Assembly (NCBI RefSeq): GCF_965224175.1
Contig: NZ_OZ245041.1
Coordinates: 2,542,001-2,606,000 of the forward strand
Source: Kordia sp965224175
GTDB taxonomy: Bacteria > Bacteroidota > Bacteroidia > Flavobacteriales > Flavobacteriaceae
Length of the DNA stretch: 64,000 nt
Direction of reading: 5' to 3'
In this document: positions 55,389 through 64,000 of the stretch, one piece after another
How the letters are laid out: every line of letters starts with the position of its first letter
How positions within the stretch are numbered: position 1 is the first letter of the stretch
Made by a program: the position numbers and the translations under genes
Notes under the pieces: generated by a model
Databases searched by the model: none
What the model was told of the DNA's origin: nothing
The model's input: the letters and a program-made list of their open reading frames with translations, nothing else

Positions 55389-56667
55389 AGAAATAAAATT
55401 TATCAAAAAAATAGATTGGCTTTCCATGCTACTCTACTTTTTATTAGTTGGAATTGGTTGGATTAACATTTATTCTGCTTCTGTGACAGAAAGTGCTACT
55501 GGACTTCTAGACATGAGTCAATTGTACGGAAAGCAGTTATTCTTTATAGGTTCTAGTCTAGTATTAATTATTCTTATTCTTTCTATTGAAGCGAAATTTT
55601 ACGAACGATTCTCTAGTATCATTTATATCGCTGGGTTACTGAGTTTACTAGGATTAATGGTTCTGGGTAAAAATATAAACGGAGCAACTTCTTGGTATGC
55701 AATTGGAAGTTTTACCATTCAACCTTCTGAATTTGCTAAAGTTGCCACTGTACTTGCATTGGCAAAGTTCCTCAGTGATATTCAGACGAATATTAAAGAT
55801 CTTAATCATCAGTTAATCTCTTTTGCAATCATTTTAACGCCACCAATGCTTATCATGCTACAACCAGATGCTGGTAGTGCTATGGTATATATGGCGTTCT
55901 TTTTTGTATTGTATCGTGAAGGTTTGCCGCCAATTTATTTATGGATTGGTTTTTCGTTGGTATTGTTATTCGTCATTACGCTTAAGGTTGGATATATTGT
56001 TGCCTCTGTAGCAACACTTATAGTCGGTTTACTGATTATTTTTGTATTCTTCCGACAAGCATTGAAACGTAAAAGAATCAATGCGCTTCTCTCATTAGTG
56101 GCTGCAATTAGTTTTATTTTAGCCGTAAATTATATCTTTTACAATGTATTCAAACAACATCATCGCGATCGTTTTACCTTAGTTTTAGGTTTAGAGAAAG
56201 ATCCCGTAAAGCTTGAGAAGATTCGAAAAACCTTTGGCTTCAACACTAATCAGTCTGAAATTGCTATTGGTTCTGGTGGCTTTTGGGGAAAAGGTTGGCA
56301 AAAAGGAACACGCACTAGAGGTGATTTTGTTCCTGAGCAAGACACAGACTACATTTTCACTACTGTTGGAGAAGAATGGGGTTTTATAGGTACAAGCATT
56401 GTTATTTTTCTTTTTGTGTTTTTGCTGCTGCGGATTTTACACAGAGCAGAACAACAGAAATCAAAGTTCAGTCGTGTGTATGGCTACAGTGTTGCCGCCA
56501 TTCTATTTTTTCACTTCGCCATTAATATTGGAATGGTTATAGGATTATTTCCTACTGTTGGAATTCCGCTACCTTTCTTTAGTTATGGTGGTTCAGGACT
56601 TTGGGGCTTTACTATTTTACTTTTTATCTTCATAAAGTTAGATGCCAATCGCATTAATGAATGGTAA
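55381..56667 (+). CDS. rodA: Rod shape-determining glycosyltransferase RodA
   Basis: A 428-residue SEDS-family protein with about ten membrane helices. Conserved pieces are FTIQPSEFAKVA, LQPDAGSAMVYMAF, and PEQDTDYIFTTVGEEWGFIG with the catalytic-type Asp, and FPTVGIPLPFFSYGGSG. It polymerises glycan strands together with PBP2. Last gene of the operon. Confidence 0.96.
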   Translation: MSREIKFIKKIDWLSMLLYFLLVGIGWINIYSASVTESATGLLDMSQLYGKQLFFIGSSLVLIILILSIEAKFYERFSSIIYIAGLLSLLGLMVLGKNINGATSWYAIGSFTIQPSEFAKVATVLALAKFLSDIQTNIKDLNHQLISFAIILTPPMLIMLQPDAGSAMVYMAFFFVLYREGLPPIYLWIGFSLVLLFVITLKVGYIVASVATLIVGLLIIFVFFRQALKRKRINALLSLVAAISFILAVNYIFYNVFKQHHRDRFTLVLGLEKDPVKLEKIRKTFGFNTNQSEIAIGSGGFWGKGWQKGTRTRGDFVPEQDTDYIFTTVGEEWGFIGTSIVIFLFVFLLLRILHRAEQQKSKFSRVYGYSVAAILFFHFAINIGMVIGLFPTVGIPLPFFSYGGSGLWGFTILLFIFIKLDANRINEW

Positions 56668-56725
56668 AGACACAATATATTTCTATATCGTATATTATTT
56701 TCTAAAAATTGCTACAGGAATGTTA

Positions 56726-56753
56726 AGTAAGGAAGAACCTTACTGATCTTTTT
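56726..56753 (+). terminator. Probable terminator after rodA
   Basis: Arms 56726-56732 and 56738-56744 form a 7-bp stem with loop AAGAA, then TGATCTTTTTAT. Confidence 0.6.
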
Positions 56754-56801
56754 ATTTGATTTTTTACTTTTTGACAATGTTTAACCAAAAAATTACAAAT
56801 T

Positions 56802-56963
56802 ATGTTAAAGAGCATTTCAAATTTAGGAATCAAGTTAAGTAAAAAAGAACAACGCCAAATTACAGGTGGGTTTTGGCCTAGAACTGCACAAGCGTGTGCT
56901 TTATGTGGTGGAGAATGGGAAGCGCCATTATGCGCATTACCGTACAATTCTCCTTGTATTTAA
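56802..56963 (+). CDS. Double-glycine leader peptide with four-cysteine core
   Basis: A 53-residue peptide too short for most gene finders. The leader has the Bacteroidota pattern LGIKLSKKEQRQITGG, with cleavage expected after Gly23. The 30-residue core starts FWPRTAQ and carries cysteines at 32, 35, 44 and 52 (CALCGGEW, then APLC, then NSPC). It has its own terminator at 57013-57040. The next gene encodes a pseudo-C39/VKOR/thioredoxin fusion, so the natural reading is a secreted peptide with two disulfides formed by that enzyme. No exporter or modifying radical SAM enzyme is adjacent. Confidence 0.8.
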   Translation: MLKSISNLGIKLSKKEQRQITGGFWPRTAQACALCGGEWEAPLCALPYNSPCI

Positions 56964-57012
56964 TAACGAAAATAATACTCTCAACAGGCTTACTTGTTGG
57001 AGAAAAACTAGA

Positions 57013-57040
57013 AAAGCGAACAAACGTTCGCTTTCTTTAA
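57013..57040 (+). terminator. Terminator after the four-cysteine peptide gene
   Basis: A perfect 9-bp stem (57013-57021 with 57026-57034), loop AAAC, then CTTTAAATG with further T nearby. It may be partial, letting some transcripts reach the next gene. Confidence 0.7.
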
Positions 57041-57178
57041 ATGTCTTTGTTTTATAAATTGAACAATTCAAATTCTTAAAAAGACCTATTCATACTATGT
57101 ACTTCAAAAATACTTTCTATCTTTAGCTTGACTATATTAAATTTTAATTTCCCCTACCAAAATTGAAATACTTTTTAG

Positions 57179-58726
57179 ATGGAAAACATTATCCTTTCTT
57201 TATTAACTAATAATAGTTATTTAGATATTGATCGCGAGCTTTTAAACTTGCAATTATTATCACATCCTGATTATCCGAGTTTAAAAGCAATTACAGATAC
57301 TTTAGACTATTTTGAAATCGAAAATCTAGCAGCTACGGTTCCAAAAGAAGCTTTATCGCAAATGCCAACCTCTTTTTTAGCACTAATAAAAGCTGAACAA
57401 GGAGAAGAAGTTGTACTTGTAAATAAAAAACGTGGCATGATACATCTTGTAAATGCTGAAGAAAAGAAGGAAAAAATTTCTGAAGCAGTATTCACAGAAC
57501 GTTGGACAGGAACTATAGTCGCAGTAGAAGAACTTGAAAAAAGTGTCAATACAAAATCAATTCAAACAGCATTACCATATTTTATTGTAGCTGCTGTGGC
57601 TTCTGCAAATGTAATCTTGAATTTTGATTTTGTATACTTGTTATATACAGCATTAACTCTAGTTGGTTTATACATTAGTATTCTTATTATACGAGAAGAT
57701 TTAGGCATAAAAAGTAAAGCCGTTGCTAAAGTTTGTGGTGCAATTTCTAAAAATAGTACTTGTGGAGAAGTGATTAATACGAAAGGAAATAAAATTCTTG
57801 GTATTATATCATTGAGTGATGCTTCATTTGTATTCTTTGCAGGATTATTTTTAGTTCTGTCTTCTATCGGTTTTGACCATAGTGTTTTACTTGCACTATC
57901 GCTTACTGGAATTCCAATTGTGATTTATGCATTATTTAGGCAAGGTTTTGTCTTAAAAAAATGGTGTGCATTGTGTTTATTAATTGCTGGGATTTTAGTG
58001 CTACAAACTGCTTTATTACTAGCTACTTTTAATTTTAAATGGTTAGTAGACACTTCATATATTGTAAAATTGATTGGCATTTTTGCTCTTTTATATATTG
58101 GATGGAATTATTGTAAATCGTACTGGGAAAGTCACGAAAAATTAGCTACTACTGAAACAGATTTCCTTAAATTCAAACGAAACCCTGAGTTATTTAAAAC
58201 AATGCTACAGGAACAAAGTGTATTAAATACGAAAGTAATTCCTGAGCAATTACGTGTCGTCTTTGGAAATCCTAATGGAGCGATAAAGTTACAAGGAGTT
58301 ACCAATCCGTTGTGTGGTTATTGTACAGCTGCTTTTGAAGCGTATGACAAACTTATCAGCACATACGGAGAAGATATTCAGTTAGAATTTATTTTTAATG
58401 TCCCTAAAGATGCTGAAAATAAAAGTACCAAAATTGCTTCTCGATTAGTGGATTTATATTTACAAGATCCTAAAAAATCTTATGCAGCATTGCAAGAATG
58501 GTTTGCAGATAGAGATATTGATGCATGGCACAAGAAATTTGGAACTTCCGAGAACACAATGGTTTTAGAAGTCTTGGAAGCGCATACAGAATGGTGTAAT
58601 ATTAATGATGTACATTATACACCTGCCAGTATTTTGAATGATAATTTCTTCCCAAAAACATACGAGATTAAAGACTTACCGTTATTTATTCAAGATATAG
58701 TATTAGAAACGCAACGAGAAAATTAA
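57179..58726 (+). CDS. Pseudo-C39 / VKOR / thioredoxin-like fusion protein
   Basis: A 515-residue fusion. Residues 1-120 follow the layout of C39 peptidase domains (HPDYPSLKAITDTLDYF, PTSFLALI, FTERWTGTIVAVE) but lack the catalytic Cys and His, so they may only bind GG leaders. Residues about 130-315 form a VKOR membrane domain with loop cysteines 186 and 195 and active-site WCALC (Cys263/Cys266). Residues about 350-515 form a thioredoxin/DsbA-like domain with Cys379-G-Y-Cys382. This is a complete disulfide-making relay. A near-consensus -7 element (TATCTTTA, 57117-57124) precedes it. The four-cysteine peptide upstream is its likely client. Confidence 0.86.
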   Translation: MENIILSLLTNNSYLDIDRELLNLQLLSHPDYPSLKAITDTLDYFEIENLAATVPKEALSQMPTSFLALIKAEQGEEVVLVNKKRGMIHLVNAEEKKEKISEAVFTERWTGTIVAVEELEKSVNTKSIQTALPYFIVAAVASANVILNFDFVYLLYTALTLVGLYISILIIREDLGIKSKAVAKVCGAISKNSTCGEVINTKGNKILGIISLSDASFVFFAGLFLVLSSIGFDHSVLLALSLTGIPIVIYALFRQGFVLKKWCALCLLIAGILVLQTALLLATFNFKWLVDTSYIVKLIGIFALLYIGWNYCKSYWESHEKLATTETDFLKFKRNPELFKTMLQEQSVLNTKVIPEQLRVVFGNPNGAIKLQGVTNPLCGYCTAAFEAYDKLISTYGEDIQLEFIFNVPKDAENKSTKIASRLVDLYLQDPKKSYAALQEWFADRDIDAWHKKFGTSENTMVLEVLEAHTEWCNINDVHYTPASILNDNFFPKTYEIKDLPLFIQDIVLETQREN

Positions 58727-58784
58727 GTAACCTTACTAACGTTCTTTTTTATTAATAAGAAGAGAACTAGTTTAAGGTTTTAGT

Positions 58785-58826
58785 AATTCAGAGTAGCTTC
58801 AAACATTGTTAAAGCTATTCTGAATT
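58785..58826. terminator. Long hairpin between convergent genes
   Basis: Arms 58785-58799 and 58812-58826 pair over 15 bp with one G-T. It lies between the VKOR fusion and the CPBP gene, abutting the latter's stop. T runs are weak on both sides, so it may be a bidirectional terminator of modest strength. Confidence 0.55.
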
Positions 58827-59765
58827 CTAAGATTTTATATTGTTCTCTATAATATAAGGATGAACATAGCTATTGTATTTTTTATATTTCTTCCAGTATA
58901 ATATCAACACAATAGCAATTATATCAAGTAGTATAAACACAATACTTCCTTCAGGTCCAAAGATTCCACCAGTTAATAAATTGTTTGGCATTTCTACACT
59001 AATGATAGATGCTTTTGCAATATTACCGCTAATAGGAAATCCAAAAACAGCACCTTGAACAAGATTCCATGAAAAATGCATTCCTATTGACATTCCTAAG
59101 CGTCCAGTTATTAAAAAAGGCAGACACATCATCATTGCATCGAGTCCTAAATTTACAGTTGACATTATAGTAGCACCTTCATTACTTATATGAGCAATTC
59201 CAAATAAAGGAGCTATAATAATGAGTATTAAAAATGCTCTTTTCGTAGGATCTTTTTTAATGATACTTAAAGCTTCAAAAGCTATATAAAAAAGGAAAGC
59301 TCTAAAAAATATTTCTTCAACACTACTTCCTACAATCAAACCAAACATCTCCGAAAAGAAACCTTCCCAAAAAGAATAATCAAAAGTGTAATTAACTGAA
59401 TCTACAGTAAAGAAATCTACAATTTTTAGATTCCCAGTGAGATACATTAGCAAAAAAAATATCGATAGTTGAACAAGCGAGATTATTGTTCCCACAAAGA
59501 ACTCTTTGATCCAAACTTTATTAATTTTTAGTCCATACTTTTTAAAAGACGATTTATCTAAAAAATTTATTTGCACAAATAGACTCAATACTACTGATAT
59601 GAGATATATAGAAGCTGAGATAATTCCTCTTAAAAGGCTCTGGTTTAACACTTCTTGTAATAATATTTGTAATGGAATATTTATTAAAAATGTAATGACA
59701 AGAAAAAGTAACAAACGCCATATAGGACGAATTCTATCTCTTGAATTGAAAATAATGTTACGCAT
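58827..59765 (-). CDS. CPBP-family intramembrane protease
   Basis: A 312-residue membrane protein with about eight helices and the CPBP (Abi/CAAX-like) motifs: EExxxR at Glu150, Glu151 and Arg155 (EEIFFR), FGIAH in the second motif and HFSWN in the third. Such glutamate-type proteases are often linked to peptide maturation or self-immunity against bacteriocins. Lying next to the four-cysteine peptide locus, though convergent, an immunity role is possible but unproven. Confidence 0.86.
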   Translation of the reverse strand: MRNIIFNSRDRIRPIWRLLLFLVITFLINIPLQILLQEVLNQSLLRGIISASIYLISVVLSLFVQINFLDKSSFKKYGLKINKVWIKEFFVGTIISLVQLSIFFLLMYLTGNLKIVDFFTVDSVNYTFDYSFWEGFFSEMFGLIVGSSVEEIFFRAFLFYIAFEALSIIKKDPTKRAFLILIIIAPLFGIAHISNEGATIMSTVNLGLDAMMMCLPFLITGRLGMSIGMHFSWNLVQGAVFGFPISGNIAKASIISVEMPNNLLTGGIFGPEGSIVFILLDIIAIVLILYWKKYKKYNSYVHPYIIENNIKS

Positions 59766-59862
59766 ACTTAAACTGGTTTCTAATGATTGATGATAAATTC
59801 AATCGCAAGATAAGTGCGTTACTTTTTTTAAAATAGAATGAAATTAGCCACTTATTCGAATA

Positions 59863-60645
59863 TTAAAACTTTCGAATATTCTTAGGATTATACCCTATAT
59901 ACATTTTAAATATTCTTATCATATGGCTATGATCTGAAAAACCACAAGTAAAAGCGATCTCGGTAATTGGCATGTCTGTATGAAATAAGAAATGCAATGC
60001 TCTTTCCACTTTCACCTTTCTCATATAATCTCCCAATGTACCATTATAGTATTTTTTAAAATATTTAGAAATGGTTACAGGATGTACGTTTAATGTCAAT
60101 GCTAATTCGTCTAAGGAAATAAACTCGTTCCAACGATCTTCAATTATTTCTTTTAACTGTGTCATCCAAATTGGCTTTTTGGAAGTTGTTTTATTTTTAG
60201 TAAATAATGATTTCATGGAAAGCTGAATAGCATCTAAAGTATACACATCATTAATTTGCAATTCATTATAGATTTGTATGAGATCTAAGTACGCTCCAAT
60301 GTTTCTATTTTCTATTAACTCTAAATCATTAAAATTTAAGTCATTTTTAGAAAAGAAATCATTTTTTAGTTCCAAATTAAGATTCTTTGAAGGAAAAGAA
60401 GTGAATCTATTTCTATGAATTTCACCTTGATTATAAGCAATGATTTTCCCTGAAGATACTTGTGTATCTTTTCTTTTTCTGGACTCTAAATTTCCTCCTT
60501 GAAGAATTAGGGATAAGTGTATATCTTCATGCGAATGCCACTCTTCGGAAACAGGTCCACTGTAGTTAACTAAAGAAATGGAACAAAAGTCTAGATGAAA
60601 CTTCTCATTAGTTGTCCCTAAAAAAGTATTATATTTTAATTTCAA
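59863..60645 (-). CDS. AraC-family transcriptional regulator
   Basis: A 260-residue protein. The N-terminal part is cupin-like (HSHEDIHLSLILQGG near residues 37-55; SGKIIAYNQGEIHRN). The C-terminal two helix-turn-helix units span about 165-260 (LDELALTLNVHPVTISKYFKKYY; PITEIAFTCGFSDHSHMIRIF). It lies 18 bases after the nuclease gene on the same strand. The inducer is unknown. Confidence 0.9.
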   Translation of the reverse strand: MKLKYNTFLGTTNEKFHLDFCSISLVNYSGPVSEEWHSHEDIHLSLILQGGNLESRKRKDTQVSSGKIIAYNQGEIHRNRFTSFPSKNLNLELKNDFFSKNDLNFNDLELIENRNIGAYLDLIQIYNELQINDVYTLDAIQLSMKSLFTKNKTTSKKPIWMTQLKEIIEDRWNEFISLDELALTLNVHPVTISKYFKKYYNGTLGDYMRKVKVERALHFLFHTDMPITEIAFTCGFSDHSHMIRIFKMYIGYNPKNIRKF

Positions 60646-60663
60646 TGTTATTCTGCTAAATTA

Positions 60664-61506
60664 CTATCTAAAACTCCATTGCTTGTAAGTATTCATAGCT
60701 TCTAATTTGTTTTCTTTTGCATCTTCTAAACCTGGAAAGAAGTCAATTCCAGTACGTTTTTCTATTTCATCTACCGATACTACAAATTCATATAATGGTT
60801 TGTTAGAGTCTTTGTGAGGTATCAAGAAAGCAATGACTTTTGTAGTACCGCCCGAATTATCAAGCAATATTTTATAGAAGTAATTAGGAACAGCGACATC
60901 TTCATTTCCAATAGCTTTGAGTCCGTTCTCTAAAATTCCGCCTGTAACAACATATACACCATCGTATTTTTTTGCCCAATAACGTACTTTTTGCTCCAAT
61001 CTATTCCAAACACCTGCATTAAAAGCATGTTTTTGTGGTGAAATATTACTAGTTAAAAAAGTTTCTGTAAATGCCGCTTTGCTATACTTTCTATCGGCTG
61101 CAGGACATAAATGACCACGATCATATCCTGATTTTTTGTAGTTTCGCCAATGTGCTGATTCAGTTTTTACAGCATCATCTTGTTCAAAATAAGGTCGCTT
61201 AAAATCTGTATACACAACTTGATTTTTTTTCAATTCATACGCAACCCATTCTGCTTGTTCAAAATCTTCATTGTACGATAATGAATATCCTTCATGATGC
61301 ACAATTTGTCCTGTCGTTGAATTTGGCAAGTAATAGTTGTTTGTTAACGGTTTTGGCTTGCTGTCTGTTGTTTGCTTTTTTGTTCCGTGAATTTCGACTT
61401 GAGGATCGTAGGTATTTGTCGATTGGTTTTCTCCGTATTTTTCATATACAATAAACGCAGCACCAATCAGTAATACTAATAAAGGATATATTTTATTTCG
61501 TTTCAT
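60664..61506 (-). CDS. DNA/RNA non-specific endonuclease, NUC1 type
   Basis: A 280-residue protein starting at ATG 61506, with an N-terminal membrane segment (about 5-20) and a beta-beta-alpha-metal nuclease domain: DRGHLCPAAD with the catalytic His, TSNISPQKHAFNAGVWNRLE with the metal-binding Asn, and YVVTGGIL. Probably periplasmic or secreted. A TTG 15 bases upstream lies in dispersed motif B and is an unlikely start. Confidence 0.89.
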   Translation of the reverse strand: MKRNKIYPLLVLLIGAAFIVYEKYGENQSTNTYDPQVEIHGTKKQTTDSKPKPLTNNYYLPNSTTGQIVHHEGYSLSYNEDFEQAEWVAYELKKNQVVYTDFKRPYFEQDDAVKTESAHWRNYKKSGYDRGHLCPAADRKYSKAAFTETFLTSNISPQKHAFNAGVWNRLEQKVRYWAKKYDGVYVVTGGILENGLKAIGNEDVAVPNYFYKILLDNSGGTTKVIAFLIPHKDSNKPLYEFVVSVDEIEKRTGIDFFPGLEDAKENKLEAMNTYKQWSFR

Positions 61507-61530
61507 TTCGACTTCGCTCAATATAGCGAC
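61505..61530. repeat. Dispersed motif B, copy 2
   Basis: TTCGACTTCGCTCAATATA at 61508-61527 region, similar to 8427-8452. It abuts the nuclease start codon. Confidence 0.4.
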
Positions 61531-61602
61531 TTAATTTTTTATCTCAACTTTACTCGATGTTTATTATTCGAATAAAATACTTTCTAATTTATAATTTACG
61601 TA

Positions 61603-62712
61603 TTAATTTTTCACATCCAAAGCATCACGCAGCGCATTTCCAACAAGCATGAAAGCCATAACTAAACTCATAATGGCAATACCTGGGATTATAGCTAAAT
61701 ACGGTTTTCCTAAAATGATATAACTGTAGTGATCTTTTATCATTGCTCCCCAACTTGGCATTGGTGGTTGCGCTCCTATTCCAAGAAAACTTAAGCCACT
61801 TTCTATTAAAATAGCAGCTGCAAAATTCGCTGCTGATATTACAATAACTGGCGCCATAATGTTTGGTAAAATGTGCTTTGTAATGATTCTAAAGTCATGA
61901 TATCCTAAAGCGCGTGCTGCTGTTACGTATTGCATCCGTTTAACACTCAATACTTGTCCTCGTACGATTCTTGCAACCTCAACCCACATCGTTAATCCAA
62001 CAGCAACAAAGACTTGCCAAAAACCTTTTCCAAGCGTCAATGTAATTGCAATAACTAGTAACAAAGTCGGAATAGACCAAGTAACATTGATAATCCACAT
62101 AATTGCGGCATCTACTCTTCCTTCAAAATAACCAGCCAAAGCACCTAACGAGATTCCTATGAGTAATGAAATAAATACCGCAACAAAACCTATGGTGAAC
62201 GAGATTCGCATCCCAATCAACATTCTACTGAGTACATCTCTACCATATTTATCAGTTCCTAAACGAAATGTTTTTTGCTGAATGAATTGTGTTGGAATTT
62301 TTGCTACTTCGGTTCCTTCTGGAAAGGAATTCAGTAGAATTTCTTTTTCGATTCCTTCTATTGCTCCATCTGAATATTCAGTGACAAAAAGCTTATTATC
62401 ATCTACTCTGTACGTTGAAATTGGAGTTTCTATCGCTGTATTTTCTTTTCCAAAAAAAAGTGCATCTACAAAACTTTGTTCTTCTTTTTCTTTCGAAGGA
62501 ATCGTTAACATTTGCACAGAAAACCCAGGTTTTTTTGAGTGAATTGACAAATGCATTTGATTCGCATTCTTTGTATCATCTGGAGCAAATACGTAGGCAA
62601 AAATTACAATGAAAGCACAGATTACAATAAAGCTAAAACTCAAAACGCCCCAAAAATTCTTTTTAAATTTCTGGAGCGCTAATCTTGTTAGTGAATTTGA
62701 GTTTTTACTCAT
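61603..62712 (-). CDS. Peptide-type ABC transporter permease (DppC/OppC-like)
   Basis: A 369-residue inner-membrane permease. One N-terminal helix (about 20-42) is followed by a periplasmic insert of about 115 residues, then the core: LGTDKYGRDVLSRMLIGMRIS at about 151-171 and the EAA-like loop AARALGYHDFRIITKHILPNIMAPVI. It would move peptides with a partner permease and ATPases not seen here. The insert is longer than in classic DppC. It starts 14 bases after the protease gene. Confidence 0.88.
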   Translation of the reverse strand: MSKNSNSLTRLALQKFKKNFWGVLSFSFIVICAFIVIFAYVFAPDDTKNANQMHLSIHSKKPGFSVQMLTIPSKEKEEQSFVDALFFGKENTAIETPISTYRVDDNKLFVTEYSDGAIEGIEKEILLNSFPEGTEVAKIPTQFIQQKTFRLGTDKYGRDVLSRMLIGMRISFTIGFVAVFISLLIGISLGALAGYFEGRVDAAIMWIINVTWSIPTLLLVIAITLTLGKGFWQVFVAVGLTMWVEVARIVRGQVLSVKRMQYVTAARALGYHDFRIITKHILPNIMAPVIVISAANFAAAILIESGLSFLGIGAQPPMPSWGAMIKDHYSYIILGKPYLAIIPGIAIMSLVMAFMLVGNALRDALDVKN

Positions 62713-62726
62713 TTATATTTTTTAAA

Positions 62727-64000
62727 TTATCCTTTGACAACAGATCTTTTCTTCTTTTTGATGTTGTTCAGTTGAATATCTCCTAATACATTGATCGCTT
62801 CTTCTACATAGACATCTTTTGCTAAATCTTCGTGCCAAGCTTGTCTTTTACTTTTTAATGTAGAATCTTTTTGCATGAGCAACTCTTCGTATGGCAATGA
62901 TGTAAATGTCAATTGTGTATCGTAATCAGAAATTGCTTTAAAACGTTTTGCATAATCTTCATCTTCGTCTGCTTCTTTCTTATACTCTGCATAGTTTAAC
63001 GGATATACATTATCATCACGCCTTTTCTTAATCCACTTTGCATTTTCTTCAATCAGTTTCAATTGTGCATTGTTAGCCATACGCTCTTTGCTTCTACTGA
63101 TTGTTTTTTCATAATCAATATAACCATCCCAAAGATCGTATTTAGCAGGATCAATTCGATCCCAAGGTAATGGATTTTCTTGATCTTTTTCTCCAATATC
63201 AATAAAACTATATTTATCAACAACAACCACATCACTTTTTACGCCTTCCAATTGTGTTGATCCACCATTGATTCTATAAAACTTCTGTGTTGTCAATTTT
63301 AAAGCTCCAACATTTCCGTTTCCACCTCTTACAAATCTATTCAAATCTACAATATTTTGAACAGTTCCTTTTCCATAGGTTTGCTTACTTCCAATAACAA
63401 CTGCTCTTTTGTAATCTTGTAGTGCGGCGGCTAAAATTTCTGAAGCAGAAGCCGATAACTCGTTTACCAAAATTACTAAAGGTCCATCCCATTGAATGCG
63501 ACTATCTTCATCATTTAAAACTTCTTTTCCATCTACAGAACTTTTTACTTGTACAACTGGTCCATCTTTAATGAAGAATCCAGCCATATCAACTACTGTT
63601 TTTAAAGATCCACCACCATTATTTCTAAGGTCTAATACTAAACCTTCCATACCTTGATCTTTTAAACGCTCAATTTCTTTTTTCACGTCGCTTGCAGCAT
63701 TTCTCTTGTTGTAGTCTTCAAAATTTACATAGAATTTTGGTAGATTGATCACACCAAATGTACGTTGTCCTTTTTTAACGACAGCCGATTTTGCATACGT
63801 TTCTTCAATCTCTACCAAGTCTCTTTTAATAGTTATAATTTCGATAGAGCCATCTACTTTTTTCATTGTTAAAGTTACGTTAGTTCCTTTTGGTCCTTTA
63901 ATTAACTTTACTGCATCATCCAAACGCATTCCAACTATATCAACTGGCTCTTCTCCTTCTTGTGCAACTTTTAAGATTACATCTCCTGCTTCTATTTTTT
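62727..64000 (-). CDS. C-terminal processing protease, S41 family, 5' end cut
   Basis: The frame runs on past the window edge. What is visible starts inside a PDZ domain (EAGDVILKVAQEGEE, then DAVKLIKGPKGTNVTLT) and continues through the S41 catalytic core: serine in NELSASASEIL and lysine in SKQTYGKGTVQ. A C-terminal Tsp/Prc-type domain follows (about 250 residues). It trims C-termini of periplasmic proteins. An internal ATG at 63929 is not the start. The N-terminal part lies outside the window. Confidence 0.93.
   Translation of the reverse strand, partial: KIEAGDVILKVAQEGEEPVDIVGMRLDDAVKLIKGPKGTNVTLTMKKVDGSIEIITIKRDLVEIEETYAKSAVVKKGQRTFGVINLPKFYVNFEDYNKRNAASDVKKEIERLKDQGMEGLVLDLRNNGGGSLKTVVDMAGFFIKDGPVVQVKSSVDGKEVLNDEDSRIQWDGPLVILVNELSASASEILAAALQDYKRAVVIGSKQTYGKGTVQNIVDLNRFVRGGNGNVGALKLTTQKFYRINGGSTQLEGVKSDVVVVDKYSFIDIGEKDQENPLPWDRIDPAKYDLWDGYIDYEKTISRSKERMANNAQLKLIEENAKWIKKRRDDNVYPLNYAEYKKEADEDEDYAKRFKAISDYDTQLTFTSLPYEELLMQKDSTLKSKRQAWHEDLAKDVYVEEAINVLGDIQLNNIKKKKRSVVKG

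Noticed and set aside
56866..57057. 63-residue plus-strand ORF over the Cys-rich peptide gene
   Set aside because: It is the wrong frame over the 53-residue GG-leader gene, which has the convincing leader and core.

Overview
The window is AT-rich chromosomal DNA from a member of the Bacteroidota, almost certainly a marine-type Flavobacteriaceae (Kordia-like by inference only). Three things support this: a complete gldK-gldL-gldM-gldN gliding/type IX secretion block, a type F exosortase pair, and many promoters with the Bacteroidota -7 element TAnnTTTG and no clear Shine-Dalgarno dependence. Most of the window is housekeeping DNA. The accessory interest lies in two small natural-product loci, a five-gene tandem family and some dispersed intergenic repeats.

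Layout. 1-1573 (minus): a cut lipoprotein gene, an OmpH/Skp chaperone and a LytTR regulator. 2311-4851 (plus): a compact RiPP locus of the grasp-with-spasm type (ATP-grasp ligase, unknown 70-residue protein, SPASM-domain protein, 63-residue GG-leader precursor, terminator). 5098-8307: a large AsmA-like protein. 8401-8619: initiator tRNA with its own promoter and terminator, plus a 20-bp copy of its 3' end. 8659-12284: CPXCG protein, ABC-F ATPase, DUF983 protein, FAD oxidoreductase. 12347-20791 (minus): topA, a degenerate arginase-fold protein, gldK, gldL, gldM, gldN. 20896-25156 (minus): a lipoprotein, an ECF sigma factor and a membrane partner in overlapping genes, plus an LVIVD-repeat lipoprotein.

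25325-33206 (plus): miaB, a lipoprotein, a sigma-54 activator, lptE, a tetratricopeptide-like protein, secG, groES and groEL. 33332-46038 (plus): five tandem paralogues of about 780-840 residues. Each has a signal peptide, an MG2-like domain and a C-terminal TonB-plug-like domain, but no beta-barrel. 46094-47062 (minus): exosortase F and its partner. 47233-49338: free methionine sulfoxide reductase-like GAF protein, a clan-A glycosidase-like lipoprotein and an NTF2-like protein. 49532-56667 (plus): purH, then the cell-shape operon mreB-mreC-mreD-mrdA-rodA. 56802-58726: a short unlisted gene for a four-cysteine double-glycine peptide followed by a pseudo-C39/VKOR/thioredoxin fusion, which together look like a disulfide-peptide locus. 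58827-64000 (minus): CPBP protease, AraC regulator, NUC1-type nuclease, peptide-type ABC permease and a cut S41 C-terminal processing protease.

The strongest candidates for something not well described are the four-cysteine peptide with its dedicated oxidoreductase, the tandem MG2-plug array, and the small unknown protein wedged inside the grasp-with-spasm operon.
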